Assembly: GCA_964624145.1 (NCBI GenBank)
Contig: CAZUXT010000005.1
Span: forward strand, 1-64,000
DNA from: WJMT01 sp964624145
Lineage (GTDB): Bacteria; Acidobacteriota; Aminicenantia; Aminicenantales; Aminicenantaceae
Direction of reading: 5' to 3'
Length of the DNA stretch: 64,000 nt
Shown: piece by piece, positions 16,225 through 24,886 of the stretch
Position numbering within the stretch: the first letter of the stretch is position 1
How the letters are laid out: each line of letters starts with the position of its first letter
The notes under the pieces: model-generated
Database searches by the model: none
Seen by the model: only the letters and a program-made list of their open reading frames with translations
What the model was told of the DNA's origin: nothing
Position numbers and translations under genes: made by a program

Positions 16225-16848
16225 ATGAAAATTCTGATCATCAATCCGAACAGCGATTTGGAGATGACCCATGCCATTCAGAAAACCGCTGAAAATTTCA
16301 GTAAAGGAAATTTTGAAACAACATGCTTTCCCACTCCCGGAGCTCCAAAATTCATTGAAACCTATGAGGATCAGAAAAAAGCGGCCCCAGGGATGATCAA
16401 GCTGGTTAAAGAAAACCAAGCTCAATATGATGGCTTTGTGGTGGCCTGTCACTGCGATCCCAATTTAGAATTGATTAAAGGAATCACCAAAAAACCAGTG
16501 GTGGGAATCGGAGAAGCCTCCATGAAAATCGCCTCCATGGTGGGGCAAAGATTCTCCGTGATACAAACCAGTGAATTTTCCATATCCATTAAGGAAAATT
16601 TAGTGAAAAAATACCGTCTTGAAGACTCCTTGGCTTCCATAAGAGCTCCGAAAAAAGAAATGGAAAACATGAGCGAACACCAAAAATATCTCCAGACGGC
16701 CCGGGCCGCTATGGAAGAAGATGGGGCTGACGTCATTGTGCTGGGATGTGCGGGTATGACCGGGTTGAACCGCAAAATAAAAAAAGAATTGGGGATTCCT
16801 GTGCTGGATGGAGTGGTGTGTGGTTTGAGTGTTGCTGCCGCAACCTGA
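16225..16848 (+). CDS. Asp/Glu/hydantoin racemase family protein, apparently C-terminally truncated
   Basis: A 207-residue member of the cofactor-independent racemase family. It opens with MKILIINPNSDLEMT. The two catalytic-type cysteines fall in VVACHCDPN (C75, C77) and VIVLGCAGMTG (C175). Hydantoin racemases interconvert D- and L-5-substituted hydantoins, which suits the upstream dihydropyrimidinase. Relatives usually continue about 20-30 residues beyond the PVLDGVV segment with a final helix. Here the frame stops after CGLSVAAAT, exactly where sequence from a different, opposite-strand gene begins. The catalytic core is complete; whether the shortened protein is stable is unknown. Confidence 0.8.
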   Translation: MKILIINPNSDLEMTHAIQKTAENFSKGNFETTCFPTPGAPKFIETYEDQKKAAPGMIKLVKENQAQYDGFVVACHCDPNLELIKGITKKPVVGIGEASMKIASMVGQRFSVIQTSEFSISIKENLVKKYRLEDSLASIRAPKKEMENMSEHQKYLQTARAAMEEDGADVIVLGCAGMTGLNRKIKKELGIPVLDGVVCGLSVAAAT

Positions 16849-17082
16849 GAGCATGTAAAGATAATGATTCTCATGGTCATAAAAACAAGCTGGTCCGCTA
16901 TTCCTGTAATCCACAGCATCCGGCAGATTGACTTCTTTGATATATTCTCCTTCAGAATCATAAAACTTTATATTTTGTGGTACTCCCAAACAAAAAAGTT
17001 CACTTGTTCTTTTAAAATCATCATTTTTAGTTCTTCTTAAAATAAAAACCTTGTGTTTTCCAGTATCAAAAACCGCTTTCAA
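16846..17082 (-). pseudogene. Fragment of a six-bladed beta-propeller-like gene
   Basis: The minus strand encodes about 78 residues such as HKVFILRRTKNDD and NIKFYDSEGEYIKEVNLPDA, ending YDHENHYLYMLSG. The pattern is that of secreted six-bladed propeller proteins, with a Phe-Tyr-Asp-x-x-Gly blade turn and a YLYML strand. It is cut off exactly at the truncated end of the racemase gene and continues antisense into that gene. A TTG with GGAGAAG upstream could start translation at 17082, but the piece looks like the interior of a longer gene. It marks a recombination junction. Confidence 0.55.
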
Positions 17083-17137
17083 GAATTTTCTTCTCCAACA
17101 TATATATTTTAATTTTAACGGATTACTCCCCTTTTAA

Positions 17138-17166
17138 TTGAAATATGAATCGTGCAGGTTAATATA
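17138..17166 (+). promoter_or_regulatory. Motif copy and weak promoter before the carboxypeptidase gene
   Basis: TGAATCGTGCAGG (17146-17158) is a one-base variant of the TGAATANNNCAGG motif and faces the downstream gene. A possible promoter, TTGAAA (17138-17143) and TAATAT (17160-17165) with 16 bp between, encloses it. Confidence 0.4.
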
Positions 17167-17216
17167 TCTTTAAAATTTTTGCCTGAAACATTAAACTTAT
17201 CTTACGGAGGATGAAA

Positions 17217-20200
17217 ATGAGAAAAAAAATATTAGGGGTCATCTGTCTGGCAATCTTTTTTTCCTTTGGCTTTGGGAGTGACATCAACAGTCTTTCCGAT
17301 GTGTTCGCCACGGGGAAAGGGCTTCTGGATAAAGACGGGGACGGCTTTCCTGACCGCATCGGGCTGTACCTCATCATTCCTGAGAACGCCTCGTCCTATG
17401 AAATCATATCCGCATCTGACATCGCAGCCAGAGCTAATCTGGAAAGCCTGGTGGTCGACATGGACCTTCTCTCAAGAGACACCTCCACTGTTTTCGACAA
17501 TGAAGACAGCGCCTGCCCCATCATCATAAGCTGCGACCTATCATGGATAAAAAAAAGCATCCCCGGTCTCAATGAACTGCCGGATGAAATCCCTTCTCAT
17601 CAAGGACTGGTCTGTGTTTCCCCATCAAAACACAGAAAAGTCATAATGGTTACCGCCGGATCCAAAGAAACTTTGCTCAAAACCAGCCGTGCCTTTTTCC
17701 TGAGATGGCCTTATCTCTGGGATATTTGGGGAAGAGAACAGGGAGTGACTTATTTAAGTGTGGAAGAAGACATCAAGGCTTATTTAAAATCCCGCCACAT
17801 AACCATTCCTAAAATCAATATCATCTCAGCTCTTTACGAATTTCCGGACAAAGAATCCTCTTATGAAACCATCAACAGACTGGAATTCAACCAGGATCAG
17901 ATCAAAATCCTCACAATCGACCTTGTAGTTGAGAACAAGAATGATATGTATCAGGCCTATGAAGCCTTACAGGATCTGACCGTTAACCATAAAAGGGGTT
18001 TGGGAACCGAAATGCTTTCCTATCCGGGATGCGCCGGGCTCAGTCTCCGTATCAAAGCACCAAAGGATTCCACAGCACTCAAGGTGCCCCGGGTAGGCTA
18101 TCCTAAGAGGATACTCACTCCCTCCTACAAATCACCTGTGAAAACAAAAGTCAAGGAAAACGATTTTGACCTTATCGATATGCTCTCCCTCAGCGGTATC
18201 TACTTGGATAAAAACCAGGACAGGATCCCGGATGACATAAACACTTCTTTAATCGTACCGGAAAAAGGCAGCCTGAGAGAAATCGCCTCTCTTTCGTCAA
18301 GGCTGACTCTCCATACAGCAGGAGCTTCCTTTCCTCTGACTTACCTGGATTCAGAAATCGAAAAGCCGGAGGAGCTTCCCAATCCTATCATCATAGGGAA
18401 AGACAACTCCCTTTATGAAGAACTGGTCAAAACAGGGAAACTGAGTGAGATTGAATTACAGCCCGGGACAGCTGCGGCTCATATAGTTACTCAGGCTTTC
18501 AATAAATCCAATGCGGTCGTGCTTTCCGGCTCGGATGACAACAGCCTTGCAGGACTTGTTGACTATCTCTCCCGGGTCTATCCTTATTTTGACGCATACG
18601 AACCGGGCCGTCCGGAACTGCAGGACATCCCTCCTGCCCTTGAGGAATTTTTTGATGGAAAGAGGGGGAGTACAGAAGGATATTTTCTTTACAAATTAAA
18701 GGACATCACTAAAAAATTAAACCATAAGAAAATCAAAGCATTCTCAGTCGACCTCTGTTTACCGGAAAAAAACAAAGATTATGAAGATTATATACACAAA
18801 TACTTAGAAAATGCATTAGCTGCGGAAGAATTAAACATAGAATCTTTTTCTTTTGATGACAGCCAAACCGTTTTTCAGACGGAAAAAACCTTTGACTGGG
18901 AAGCCGATGACATCTTTCGCAGACTTGAAAAATTCATAAGCAGCGGCCAATGGAGCGGAAGCCCTCTCAATATAAGCATCGGCGTCAGCGAATCCCCTGA
19001 AATCAGAGAAAAAATAAAAAAATCGATCAAAGAACTATTGGAGAAAAATGAAATCAATGACTTCCGGATCGATGTTCTGTCCTCCTATAAACAGGGTTTC
19101 TTCTGGCTCAAAGAAAAAGTGATCCCCTCTCTTAAATCCGAGAACACAGATCATGTCGTCATCCAATTCTCCAGATTCACGGATGACCTCAAACAGCTCA
19201 AAAGATTCTATGCTGACCCTTACCGTTGGCTTCAAGAGCTGTATCCTATAGATGATATCATATCAAGAGAGACGGGAATCCCCATTGATAAAATCATCTT
19301 TGAGATAAAAGACGAAAAAGAGCCTACGTATGTCATCACAGCCTATGACGATAAGGAAAAGGATATCTTCACAGACCACTTCTCCCCCCGTGTTAAGAAG
19401 GCCAGATATCTTAAAGTCCTTCCGGAATGGGGGACAGTGGTGCGAACCACAGGGTGGCTTCAAATCAGAGAGAAAGAGAAAGTCGTTCTGGATGTCCCTA
19501 TTGACAGTGATTTGGAGAGATTCTGGGATTTTTATCAAAGCGAGGTCCTTGCTTCTGTCTATGACTTCATCCTTAAGAAAACAGATAACAAACCATCGTT
19601 TAAGAAACAGCCTTATTTCAAGCGGCTTCTGATAGAGATGTGGCTGAGCGAACCTGATTACAGGCTTGATCTGGACCAGGAAATCATAAGCAGCCTGGAA
19701 GGCATTCACGACGAGATATATTTTGACACCCTTGATTTTCTCAGGGGAATCACAGACATCCAGACGGAAGAGACCGACCTCCCCGAAGACTCATCCCGTT
19801 ACTCGGCCCCGGGAAACGTCCTTCCAATCATCCATCCTTCCACAGAAGGAGAAAAAGGTAAAGTCAGCATTTTGTTCGAAGACCGACGGGCACAATCTCC
19901 CTTTATGACCGTAAACTGGAGTGATGACTCGGGAAACACATCTAAGGAACGAATCGAATTCGATCCTGTTGAAGTGAAAAAATTGAGCACTTCCGTTCTT
20001 CTCTATGATTCAGAGAACAACAGGATCCGTGACCTTATTATCGAGGCAGAGATAGAAAAAGAAGAACACTATCTTGAACTCATAGAGATCATTGATTCTT
20101 TAAGGGAACTCACTGATAAAGGAATTATACCGCTCTCTTTTCATTTTCCCAATCTCAACCAACTCACCCTTAAAATCAAACATAAAGACATCTTTAAGGA

Positions 20201-21353
20201 AGAAACATTTCCTGTGTCATATGATGATTCAGAAGACCGGACGCTAAAAGAGAAAGAGGCGGCAGACCATGATATTGTTCCCACCCAGGAAATCATTTCT
20301 CCAGATATGTGTCTGGATATCGTGGACAGACTTTCCGGATTTGAGACCATCCACAGTTATATAGGCGGGAGATCCTATGAGGGAAAAAAGATCCCTGTGA
20401 TTGAGATCCACTCTCCTACGGGCCAATACACCTCTCTCCAGAGGCTCATCACGTTTAAGCCCACTCTTTACTGCAACGGCCGCCAGCATGCTAATGAAGT
20501 CTGTTCGACAAATTACATACTTAAATTCGCGGAACTCGTTGCAAAGAACGACGAATACAGGTCTTTTTTGAAAAAAATAAATTTCGTTTTTCATCCCATG
20601 GAAAATCCGGACGGTGCGGAACTGGCATACAAACTGCAAAAATTAACCCCTTTTCACAGCCTGCATGCCGGGCGGTATTCCACATTAGGGATAGATGTCG
20701 GTCATCAGGTCAATGCAGACCATCCCATACTTCCGGAAGCTAAGGTCAGAAAAAACCTGTATGACCGGTGGCTTCCTGACATCCATCTCAATCTCCACGG
20801 CTATCCTTCACATGAATGGGTTCAACCTTTCTCGGATTACACTCCGTTTCTATTCAGAGATTACTGGGTCCCCCGGGGATGGTTTGTGTACTACAGGACC
20901 GTTTCCCTTCCCATATATGAGAAATGGAAAAAAGCCGGGGAAGAACTGAAAAAATATATCATAGAGGGGCTGCATTCCCCTGAAAACATCCGCCTATCAA
21001 ACAAATCACTTTACGACAGATACTTTCGCTGGGCCGCGCGATGGCACCCTCATATGAATAACCTGGAAATCCAGGGTGGCGTCAATATCTATTCAAAGAG
21101 GCAGAGTCCCACGGAAAGCAAGCTGACTGAGAGAAGAAAAATAACTTTTGCAGAAGAAACTCCGGAACTTATGGACGAAACAGCCCAGGGAAAATGGCTG
21201 GATTTTCTTGTTGAACAGGGGCTCGCTTACATCAAAGCCCATGCCCTCTACCTATCAGAAAGCACATTCCAAATCTCAAGAATCGAAGAAGAGATCAAAA
21301 ACAAAATATGCATACAATTCATAAGAAGCAGACCGGGAGAGCCGGAAAAATAA
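17217..21353 (+). CDS. Large secreted M14-type zinc carboxypeptidase
   Basis: A 1378-residue exported protein. A signal peptide (MRKKILGVICLAIFFSFGFGS) is followed by two related modules, each opening with a DxDxDGFPD-like segment: KDGDGFPDRIGLYLIIPE near residue 40 and KNQDRIPDDINTSLIVPE near 330. A long middle region without recognised motifs follows. The C-terminal M14 domain has the zinc motif HANE in CNGRQHANEVCS (about 1090) and a histidine in HLNLHGYPSHEW (about 1197), with NPDGAEL between. It probably degrades peptides outside the cell or in the periplasm. ACGGAGG abuts the ATG at 17211, so the ATG at 17217 is the better start. Confidence 0.85.
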   Translation: MRKKILGVICLAIFFSFGFGSDINSLSDVFATGKGLLDKDGDGFPDRIGLYLIIPENASSYEIISASDIAARANLESLVVDMDLLSRDTSTVFDNEDSACPIIISCDLSWIKKSIPGLNELPDEIPSHQGLVCVSPSKHRKVIMVTAGSKETLLKTSRAFFLRWPYLWDIWGREQGVTYLSVEEDIKAYLKSRHITIPKINIISALYEFPDKESSYETINRLEFNQDQIKILTIDLVVENKNDMYQAYEALQDLTVNHKRGLGTEMLSYPGCAGLSLRIKAPKDSTALKVPRVGYPKRILTPSYKSPVKTKVKENDFDLIDMLSLSGIYLDKNQDRIPDDINTSLIVPEKGSLREIASLSSRLTLHTAGASFPLTYLDSEIEKPEELPNPIIIGKDNSLYEELVKTGKLSEIELQPGTAAAHIVTQAFNKSNAVVLSGSDDNSLAGLVDYLSRVYPYFDAYEPGRPELQDIPPALEEFFDGKRGSTEGYFLYKLKDITKKLNHKKIKAFSVDLCLPEKNKDYEDYIHKYLENALAAEELNIESFSFDDSQTVFQTEKTFDWEADDIFRRLEKFISSGQWSGSPLNISIGVSESPEIREKIKKSIKELLEKNEINDFRIDVLSSYKQGFFWLKEKVIPSLKSENTDHVVIQFSRFTDDLKQLKRFYADPYRWLQELYPIDDIISRETGIPIDKIIFEIKDEKEPTYVITAYDDKEKDIFTDHFSPRVKKARYLKVLPEWGTVVRTTGWLQIREKEKVVLDVPIDSDLERFWDFYQSEVLASVYDFILKKTDNKPSFKKQPYFKRLLIEMWLSEPDYRLDLDQEIISSLEGIHDEIYFDTLDFLRGITDIQTEETDLPEDSSRYSAPGNVLPIIHPSTEGEKGKVSILFEDRRAQSPFMTVNWSDDSGNTSKERIEFDPVEVKKLSTSVLLYDSENNRIRDLIIEAEIEKEEHYLELIEIIDSLRELTDKGIIPLSFHFPNLNQLTLKIKHKDIFKEETFPVSYDDSEDRTLKEKEAADHDIVPTQEIISPDMCLDIVDRLSGFETIHSYIGGRSYEGKKIPVIEIHSPTGQYTSLQRLITFKPTLYCNGRQHANEVCSTNYILKFAELVAKNDEYRSFLKKINFVFHPMENPDGAELAYKLQKLTPFHSLHAGRYSTLGIDVGHQVNADHPILPEAKVRKNLYDRWLPDIHLNLHGYPSHEWVQPFSDYTPFLFRDYWVPRGWFVYYRTVSLPIYEKWKKAGEELKKYIIEGLHSPENIRLSNKSLYDRYFRWAARWHPHMNNLEIQGGVNIYSKRQSPTESKLTERRKITFAEETPELMDETAQGKWLDFLVEQGLAYIKAHALYLSESTFQISRIEEEIKNKICIQFIRSRPGEPEK

Positions 21354-21376
21354 AAATTCAATCAAAGAGAACAATA

Positions 21377-21405
21377 TTGTAAAACAAATGAGAAACTGAT
21401 AATAT
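21377..21405 (+). promoter_or_regulatory. Promoter for the NtrC-type regulator
   Basis: TTGTAA (21377-21382) and TAATAT (21400-21405) are separated by 17 bp, 44 bp before the ATG at 21449. Confidence 0.45.
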
Positions 21406-21448
21406 AAAAATCAGATTGTTGGATTTCATTTCATAAGTGTAACTTAAC

Positions 21449-22804
21449 ATGAACTTTCTTTTGATAGACGAGGGGCTGTCACTGTACGACAAAGTCAAGG
21501 ATTCCTCTTTCGTCGATACGTGTGAGGTCTATTTTTCCGAAAGCACGGATTCCATCCTGAAGCACATAAAAGAGCATCACATTGATGTCGTGATGACGGA
21601 TGTTGACAGATACAGAGACAAAGCCTTATCTCTCATTAATGAGCTCCATAACTTTGATTCTTTGATCGATATCATACTTATTGGCAATGCCAAATCTACA
21701 GAAAATGTCATGGATATCATAAAAAGAGGGGCTTCTGATTATATTGAAAAACCCATTAAACAGGATGTCATAGAAAAAACACTGAGCTCCATCAATGAAA
21801 AAAGAAATCTCAAAAAAGAGACCTATCTTCTGGAGAAAAGGCTGGAAGCAAAATATTCGTTCAAAGGAATCGTAGGGAAAAGTCCTTATATGTTTGAAAT
21901 TTTCTCTCTGGTCGAAAAAATTTCAAAATTTTTTTCCAGTATTCTGGTTACGGGAGAGACCGGTACAGGGAAAGAACTGATCGCTCAGGCCATCCATGAG
22001 CTGAGCACCAGAAGCGGCAAACAGCTTGTCATATGCGACTGCGTTTCCATTCCGGAAAATCTATTCGAATCAGAACTCTTTGGCTATAAAAAAGGAGCTT
22101 TTACTGGGGCTCTGGTAAACAAACAGGGGCTTTTTGAAGCCGCTCATAAAAGCATCATCTTTTTGGACGAAATAGGAGAGATCCCTTTGACTGTCCAGGC
22201 CAAATTACTCAGAGTGCTCGAAAGCCATCAATTCAGGCCCCTCGGATCTAATGAGACCAAAGAAGTGGATGTGAAAGTCATTGCTGCCACGAACAGGGAT
22301 CTGTCAGAATGCATAAAAAACAGTACTTTCCGGGAAGATCTTTTTCACAGGCTCAACAAGGTGGAGGTCCACCTGCCTCCTCTGAGGGAAAGAAGAGAAG
22401 ATATTCCGCTTCTGGTCAGGTATTTCTTAGAAAATCTGAGCAAAAAAGTCGATAAAAAAATAAAAGGGACGTCCATGAAAGTCCAAAAGCTGTTTACAAA
22501 ATACAATTGGCCCGGAAATGTCAGAGAGCTGAAAAATGTTCTGGAAAGGGCAGCCCTGGTTACAAAAAAAGAGTTTATTGACATAAATGACCTTCCTGAA
22601 TATCTCCATGACACATCGATTTTAAAGAAGAAAGGCCCTATTATAGATAAAGATAACTTTTCTTCTCTGGAAGACCTGGAAAAAGACTACATCACATATT
22701 TGATAAACCAGACAGACTACAATATAAAAAAGACCGCGGATATTTTAAACATATCAAGGACCACCCTCTATAGTAAGTTAAAAAAATACAATATCCCCTA
22801 TTAA
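21449..22804 (+). CDS. Sigma-54-dependent response regulator (NtrC family)
   Basis: A 451-residue activator. The receiver domain (1-115) keeps LLIDEG, a phospho-acceptor-type aspartate in VVMTDVD (about residue 53) and the KP of YIEKPI. The AAA+ domain (about 135-365) has Walker A GETGTGKE (near 168), the sigma-54 contact loop GAFTGA (near 217) and Walker B IIFLDEIGEI. A Fis-type helix-turn-helix (about 410-451) ends IKKTADILNISRTTLYSKLKKY. It activates RNA polymerase carrying sigma-54 after phosphorylation. No histidine kinase is adjacent. The next transcription unit has a matching -24/-12 promoter with upstream twin sites, making it the likely target. Confidence 0.92.
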   Translation: MNFLLIDEGLSLYDKVKDSSFVDTCEVYFSESTDSILKHIKEHHIDVVMTDVDRYRDKALSLINELHNFDSLIDIILIGNAKSTENVMDIIKRGASDYIEKPIKQDVIEKTLSSINEKRNLKKETYLLEKRLEAKYSFKGIVGKSPYMFEIFSLVEKISKFFSSILVTGETGTGKELIAQAIHELSTRSGKQLVICDCVSIPENLFESELFGYKKGAFTGALVNKQGLFEAAHKSIIFLDEIGEIPLTVQAKLLRVLESHQFRPLGSNETKEVDVKVIAATNRDLSECIKNSTFREDLFHRLNKVEVHLPPLRERREDIPLLVRYFLENLSKKVDKKIKGTSMKVQKLFTKYNWPGNVRELKNVLERAALVTKKEFIDINDLPEYLHDTSILKKKGPIIDKDNFSSLEDLEKDYITYLINQTDYNIKKTADILNISRTTLYSKLKKYNIPY

Positions 22805-22827
22805 TCCCTATTAAATCTGACTGAACA

Positions 22828-22844
22828 TGTTCATTTATTGAACA
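22828..22844 (+). promoter_or_regulatory. Upstream activator site 1 (TGTTCA-N5-TGAACA)
   Basis: A perfect inverted repeat, TGTTCA and TGAACA with a 5-bp spacer, followed by CTTT. A near copy lies exactly 80 bp downstream. Both are about 110-190 bp before the predicted sigma-54 transcription start, the usual place for enhancer sites of NtrC-type regulators. Confidence 0.65.
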
Positions 22845-22907
22845 CTTTCTCCAGTTTCTTTATTACTTCTTTATTTTCAATAGTTTACAGTATATTCACA
22901 AAAAAAG

Positions 22908-22924
22908 TGTTCATAAATTGATCA
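22908..22924 (+). promoter_or_regulatory. Upstream activator site 2 (TGTTCA-N5-TGATCA)
   Basis: Second copy of the activator-like inverted repeat, one mismatch from perfect symmetry, again followed by CTTT. Confidence 0.65.
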
Positions 22925-23000
22925 CTTTTTTCGTTTTTTCCCTTCCTTAGGTATTCCTGTAACCTCTTTATTATAAACAATATACAAAATAAAAGACGCA

Positions 23001-23016
23001 TGGCATCTATCTTGCA
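23001..23016 (+). promoter_or_regulatory. Sigma-54 (-24/-12) promoter
   Basis: TGGCATCTATCTTGCA matches the -24/-12 consensus, with GG and GC in the required 10-bp spacing. The predicted start is near 23026, 26 bp before the ATG at 23052. It lies just downstream of the NtrC-type regulator gene. Confidence 0.8.
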
Positions 23017-23051
23017 TTTTATAAAGGCAAATTCGAAAAACAGAGGATGGC

Positions 23052-23702
23052 ATGTTAAACAACAAAAAAATAAAAAATGCAAGAGCAACAAAGGTATTTA
23101 CTATTTCCGTCATTTTAGCGATGCTGTGTTTCTCATCTTTAAAAGCCGAAGGCAATAATAATGACAGTGAGGCGCTTCTATCAGGCCAGCAGCTTCTTTC
23201 CACTGTCGTCATACAGCCAGTCATCACTCCTCTAGAAAAAACCTCCATTGAATCCGCTTCCTTATTCGCATACTCAAACAGCCGTAACAAAGATAAGACT
23301 TATAATTTCTCTGTCAAGCCGACAACTCCTGAAACAAACTATCCGGAAACCTATAGATTCGTCCAGGACTATAGAAAGAAGCACAGATTTGAAAGCTCCC
23401 TTTTCGAAGCGAGCTTGATAGCCAATCTGGCCCTCAATGCCGCTGATTATTTTTCCACAAGAGAAGCATTAAAATACGACGGCCTGAAGGAAGGAAATCC
23501 TCTCATGAAGCCGTTTGTCAAGAATGACTTGACCTTTGCAGCCGTAAAGATCGGTATGACAATGACAAACTACTTTGTGATGAAAAAACTTTTCAAACGA
23601 AACAAAACCCTGGCATGGATCACCAGTATAGTCAGCAATATAGCTCTGTCCTATGTGGTATCGAACAATATGTCCCATATCTATGAAGCAAGAAACAGAT
23701 AA
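23052..23702 (+). CDS. Unknown protein with signal peptide and C-terminal membrane segments (sigma-54-regulated)
   Basis: A 216-residue protein of no firm family. The N-terminus is basic, with a hydrophobic stretch (about residues 13-30, TKVFTISVILAMLCFSSL), a likely signal or anchor. Residues 30-115 are polar. The second half (about 120-210) has NAADYFSTREAL, GNPLMKPFVKNDL and two or three hydrophobic helices. This arrangement recalls DUF5658-type small membrane proteins with the asparagine-proline 'GNPLMKP' turn. AGAGGATGGC precedes the ATG. The sigma-54 promoter directly upstream predicts tight, signal-dependent expression. The function is unknown. Confidence 0.65.
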   Translation: MLNNKKIKNARATKVFTISVILAMLCFSSLKAEGNNNDSEALLSGQQLLSTVVIQPVITPLEKTSIESASLFAYSNSRNKDKTYNFSVKPTTPETNYPETYRFVQDYRKKHRFESSLFEASLIANLALNAADYFSTREALKYDGLKEGNPLMKPFVKNDLTFAAVKIGMTMTNYFVMKKLFKRNKTLAWITSIVSNIALSYVVSNNMSHIYEARNR

Positions 23703-23708
23703 AAGGAT

Positions 23709-23960
23709 ATGACCATGAAAAAACAACAGAAACAGGTTCTAAACTCAAAAAAAATGAAAAATTTCTTTTATCATTCTGTTATCATTAAAAATATTAATTC
23801 GAATTCAAGGCAACTGCCTTCCCTTGATAGATTAAAAAAAGAATATATAGAATACCTCCTGAGGATCACAGACAACAACAAAACAGAGACAGCGGACATA
23901 CTCGATATATCCATTCCCGGACTCTATAAAAGAATGCAAAGATACGGACTCAGCCATTGA
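23709..23960 (+). CDS. Stand-alone Fis-type helix-turn-helix protein
   Basis: An 83-residue protein. Its last 50 residues (LPSLDRLKKEYIEYLLRITD, then TETADILDISIPGLYKRMQR) align with the C-terminal DNA-binding domain of the NtrC-type regulator at 21449-22804 (LEDLEKDYITYLINQTD, ADILNISRTTLYSKLKKY). It has no receiver or AAA+ domain. It follows the membrane-protein gene by 6 bp, so it should be under the same sigma-54 promoter. It could compete for or modify binding at the regulator's own sites. That is inference from the shared domain. Confidence 0.75.
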   Translation: MTMKKQQKQVLNSKKMKNFFYHSVIIKNINSNSRQLPSLDRLKKEYIEYLLRITDNNKTETADILDISIPGLYKRMQRYGLSH

Positions 23961-24074
23961 TTCCTGTGTTTTAGACTCTTCCTATACAAACCCTCCTTTC
24001 AAATAGCTGAGTTTTCCATCCTTAAAACCAATATAAATATTTTACGTATTTGTAAACACAGAGAAATGTTTTGC

Positions 24075-24103
24075 TTTACACTGCAAAATTTTCATTCTAG
24101 AAT
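24075..24103 (+). promoter_or_regulatory. Promoter for the LolA-like gene
   Basis: TTTACA (24075-24080) and TAGAAT (24098-24103) with a 17-bp spacer. A GAGGAGG ribosome site and the ATG at 24128 follow. Confidence 0.6.
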
Positions 24104-24127
24104 TTAAAAAGGAATGAGGAGGAAAAG

Positions 24128-24883
24128 ATGAAAAAATTGTTTTCAATATCAACCGTATTTTTTATGATGCTAAGCATATCTGCTTTATCCTTACTTTGCA
24201 ATGCCGCCCAAGATAACAAAACAGATGCCAAAGCCGCCCAAATTCTTTCGAAAATGATTGAAGCACAGGGAGGCAAAAAACGGATCCAGGAAATAAAAGA
24301 CATGGTCGTTACAGGGACCATAGAAATCACCCAGATGGGGCTGGAAGGATCTCTCACTATCTATCAAAAAGAACCGGATAAACTGCGCACAGATGTCGAA
24401 GTGATGGGAATGGTCATTACACAGGCTTATGACGGAAAAACAGCCTGGTGGATCAATCCTCAAACAGGAGAAACTGAAGAAATGTCTGAACAACAGACTG
24501 CTGAAATGAAAAGAGAATCTTATGGGAACGACTCTCTTCTCAATCCGGAAAAATACGGGATCTTTTACACCTATGAGGGCACGGAAACCATAGATGGAAT
24601 GGAAAATCATGTCCTTAAACAACACCATGAAGACGGGTTCGAAGCCACCCTTTATATCAACGGAGAGACCTATCTCCTCAGCAAAAGCAAGGCTATGACC
24701 ATAGACTCGACCGGAGTGGAAGTCATGGTTGAGTCATATCAATCCGACTACAAAGAAATAGACGGAACCATGGTGGCTCATTCTCTTATTGCTTACCAAG
24801 ACGGTGAAGAATATATGGTGACAACCATCACAGACGTTCAGTACAATACAGGATTGGAAGATTCTTTATTTAAGATGGATTAA
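24128..24883 (+). CDS. LolA-like exported protein (outer-membrane lipoprotein-sorting family)
   Basis: A 251-residue protein with a clear signal peptide (MKKLFSISTVFFMMLSISAL, cleavage probably after CNAAQ near residue 26). The mature part has the LolA/LppX-type half-barrel pattern of alternating strands (VVTGTIEITQMGLEGSLTIY, KLRTDVEVMGMVITQAYDGK, TAWWINPQTGE). It would bind a lipid or lipoprotein in the periplasm. It is not a canonical LolA and could be a carrier of another hydrophobic ligand. It stops 3 bp from the convergent Gfo/Idh gene. A good promoter precedes it. Confidence 0.75.
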   Translation: MKKLFSISTVFFMMLSISALSLLCNAAQDNKTDAKAAQILSKMIEAQGGKKRIQEIKDMVVTGTIEITQMGLEGSLTIYQKEPDKLRTDVEVMGMVITQAYDGKTAWWINPQTGETEEMSEQQTAEMKRESYGNDSLLNPEKYGIFYTYEGTETIDGMENHVLKQHHEDGFEATLYINGETYLLSKSKAMTIDSTGVEVMVESYQSDYKEIDGTMVAHSLIAYQDGEEYMVTTITDVQYNTGLEDSLFKMD

Positions 24884-24886
24884 GAT

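Noticed and set aside
16600..17082. 160-codon minus-strand frame taken as one gene
   Set aside because: Only 16846-17082 looks coding; the rest is antisense to the racemase homologue. It is reported as a fragment.
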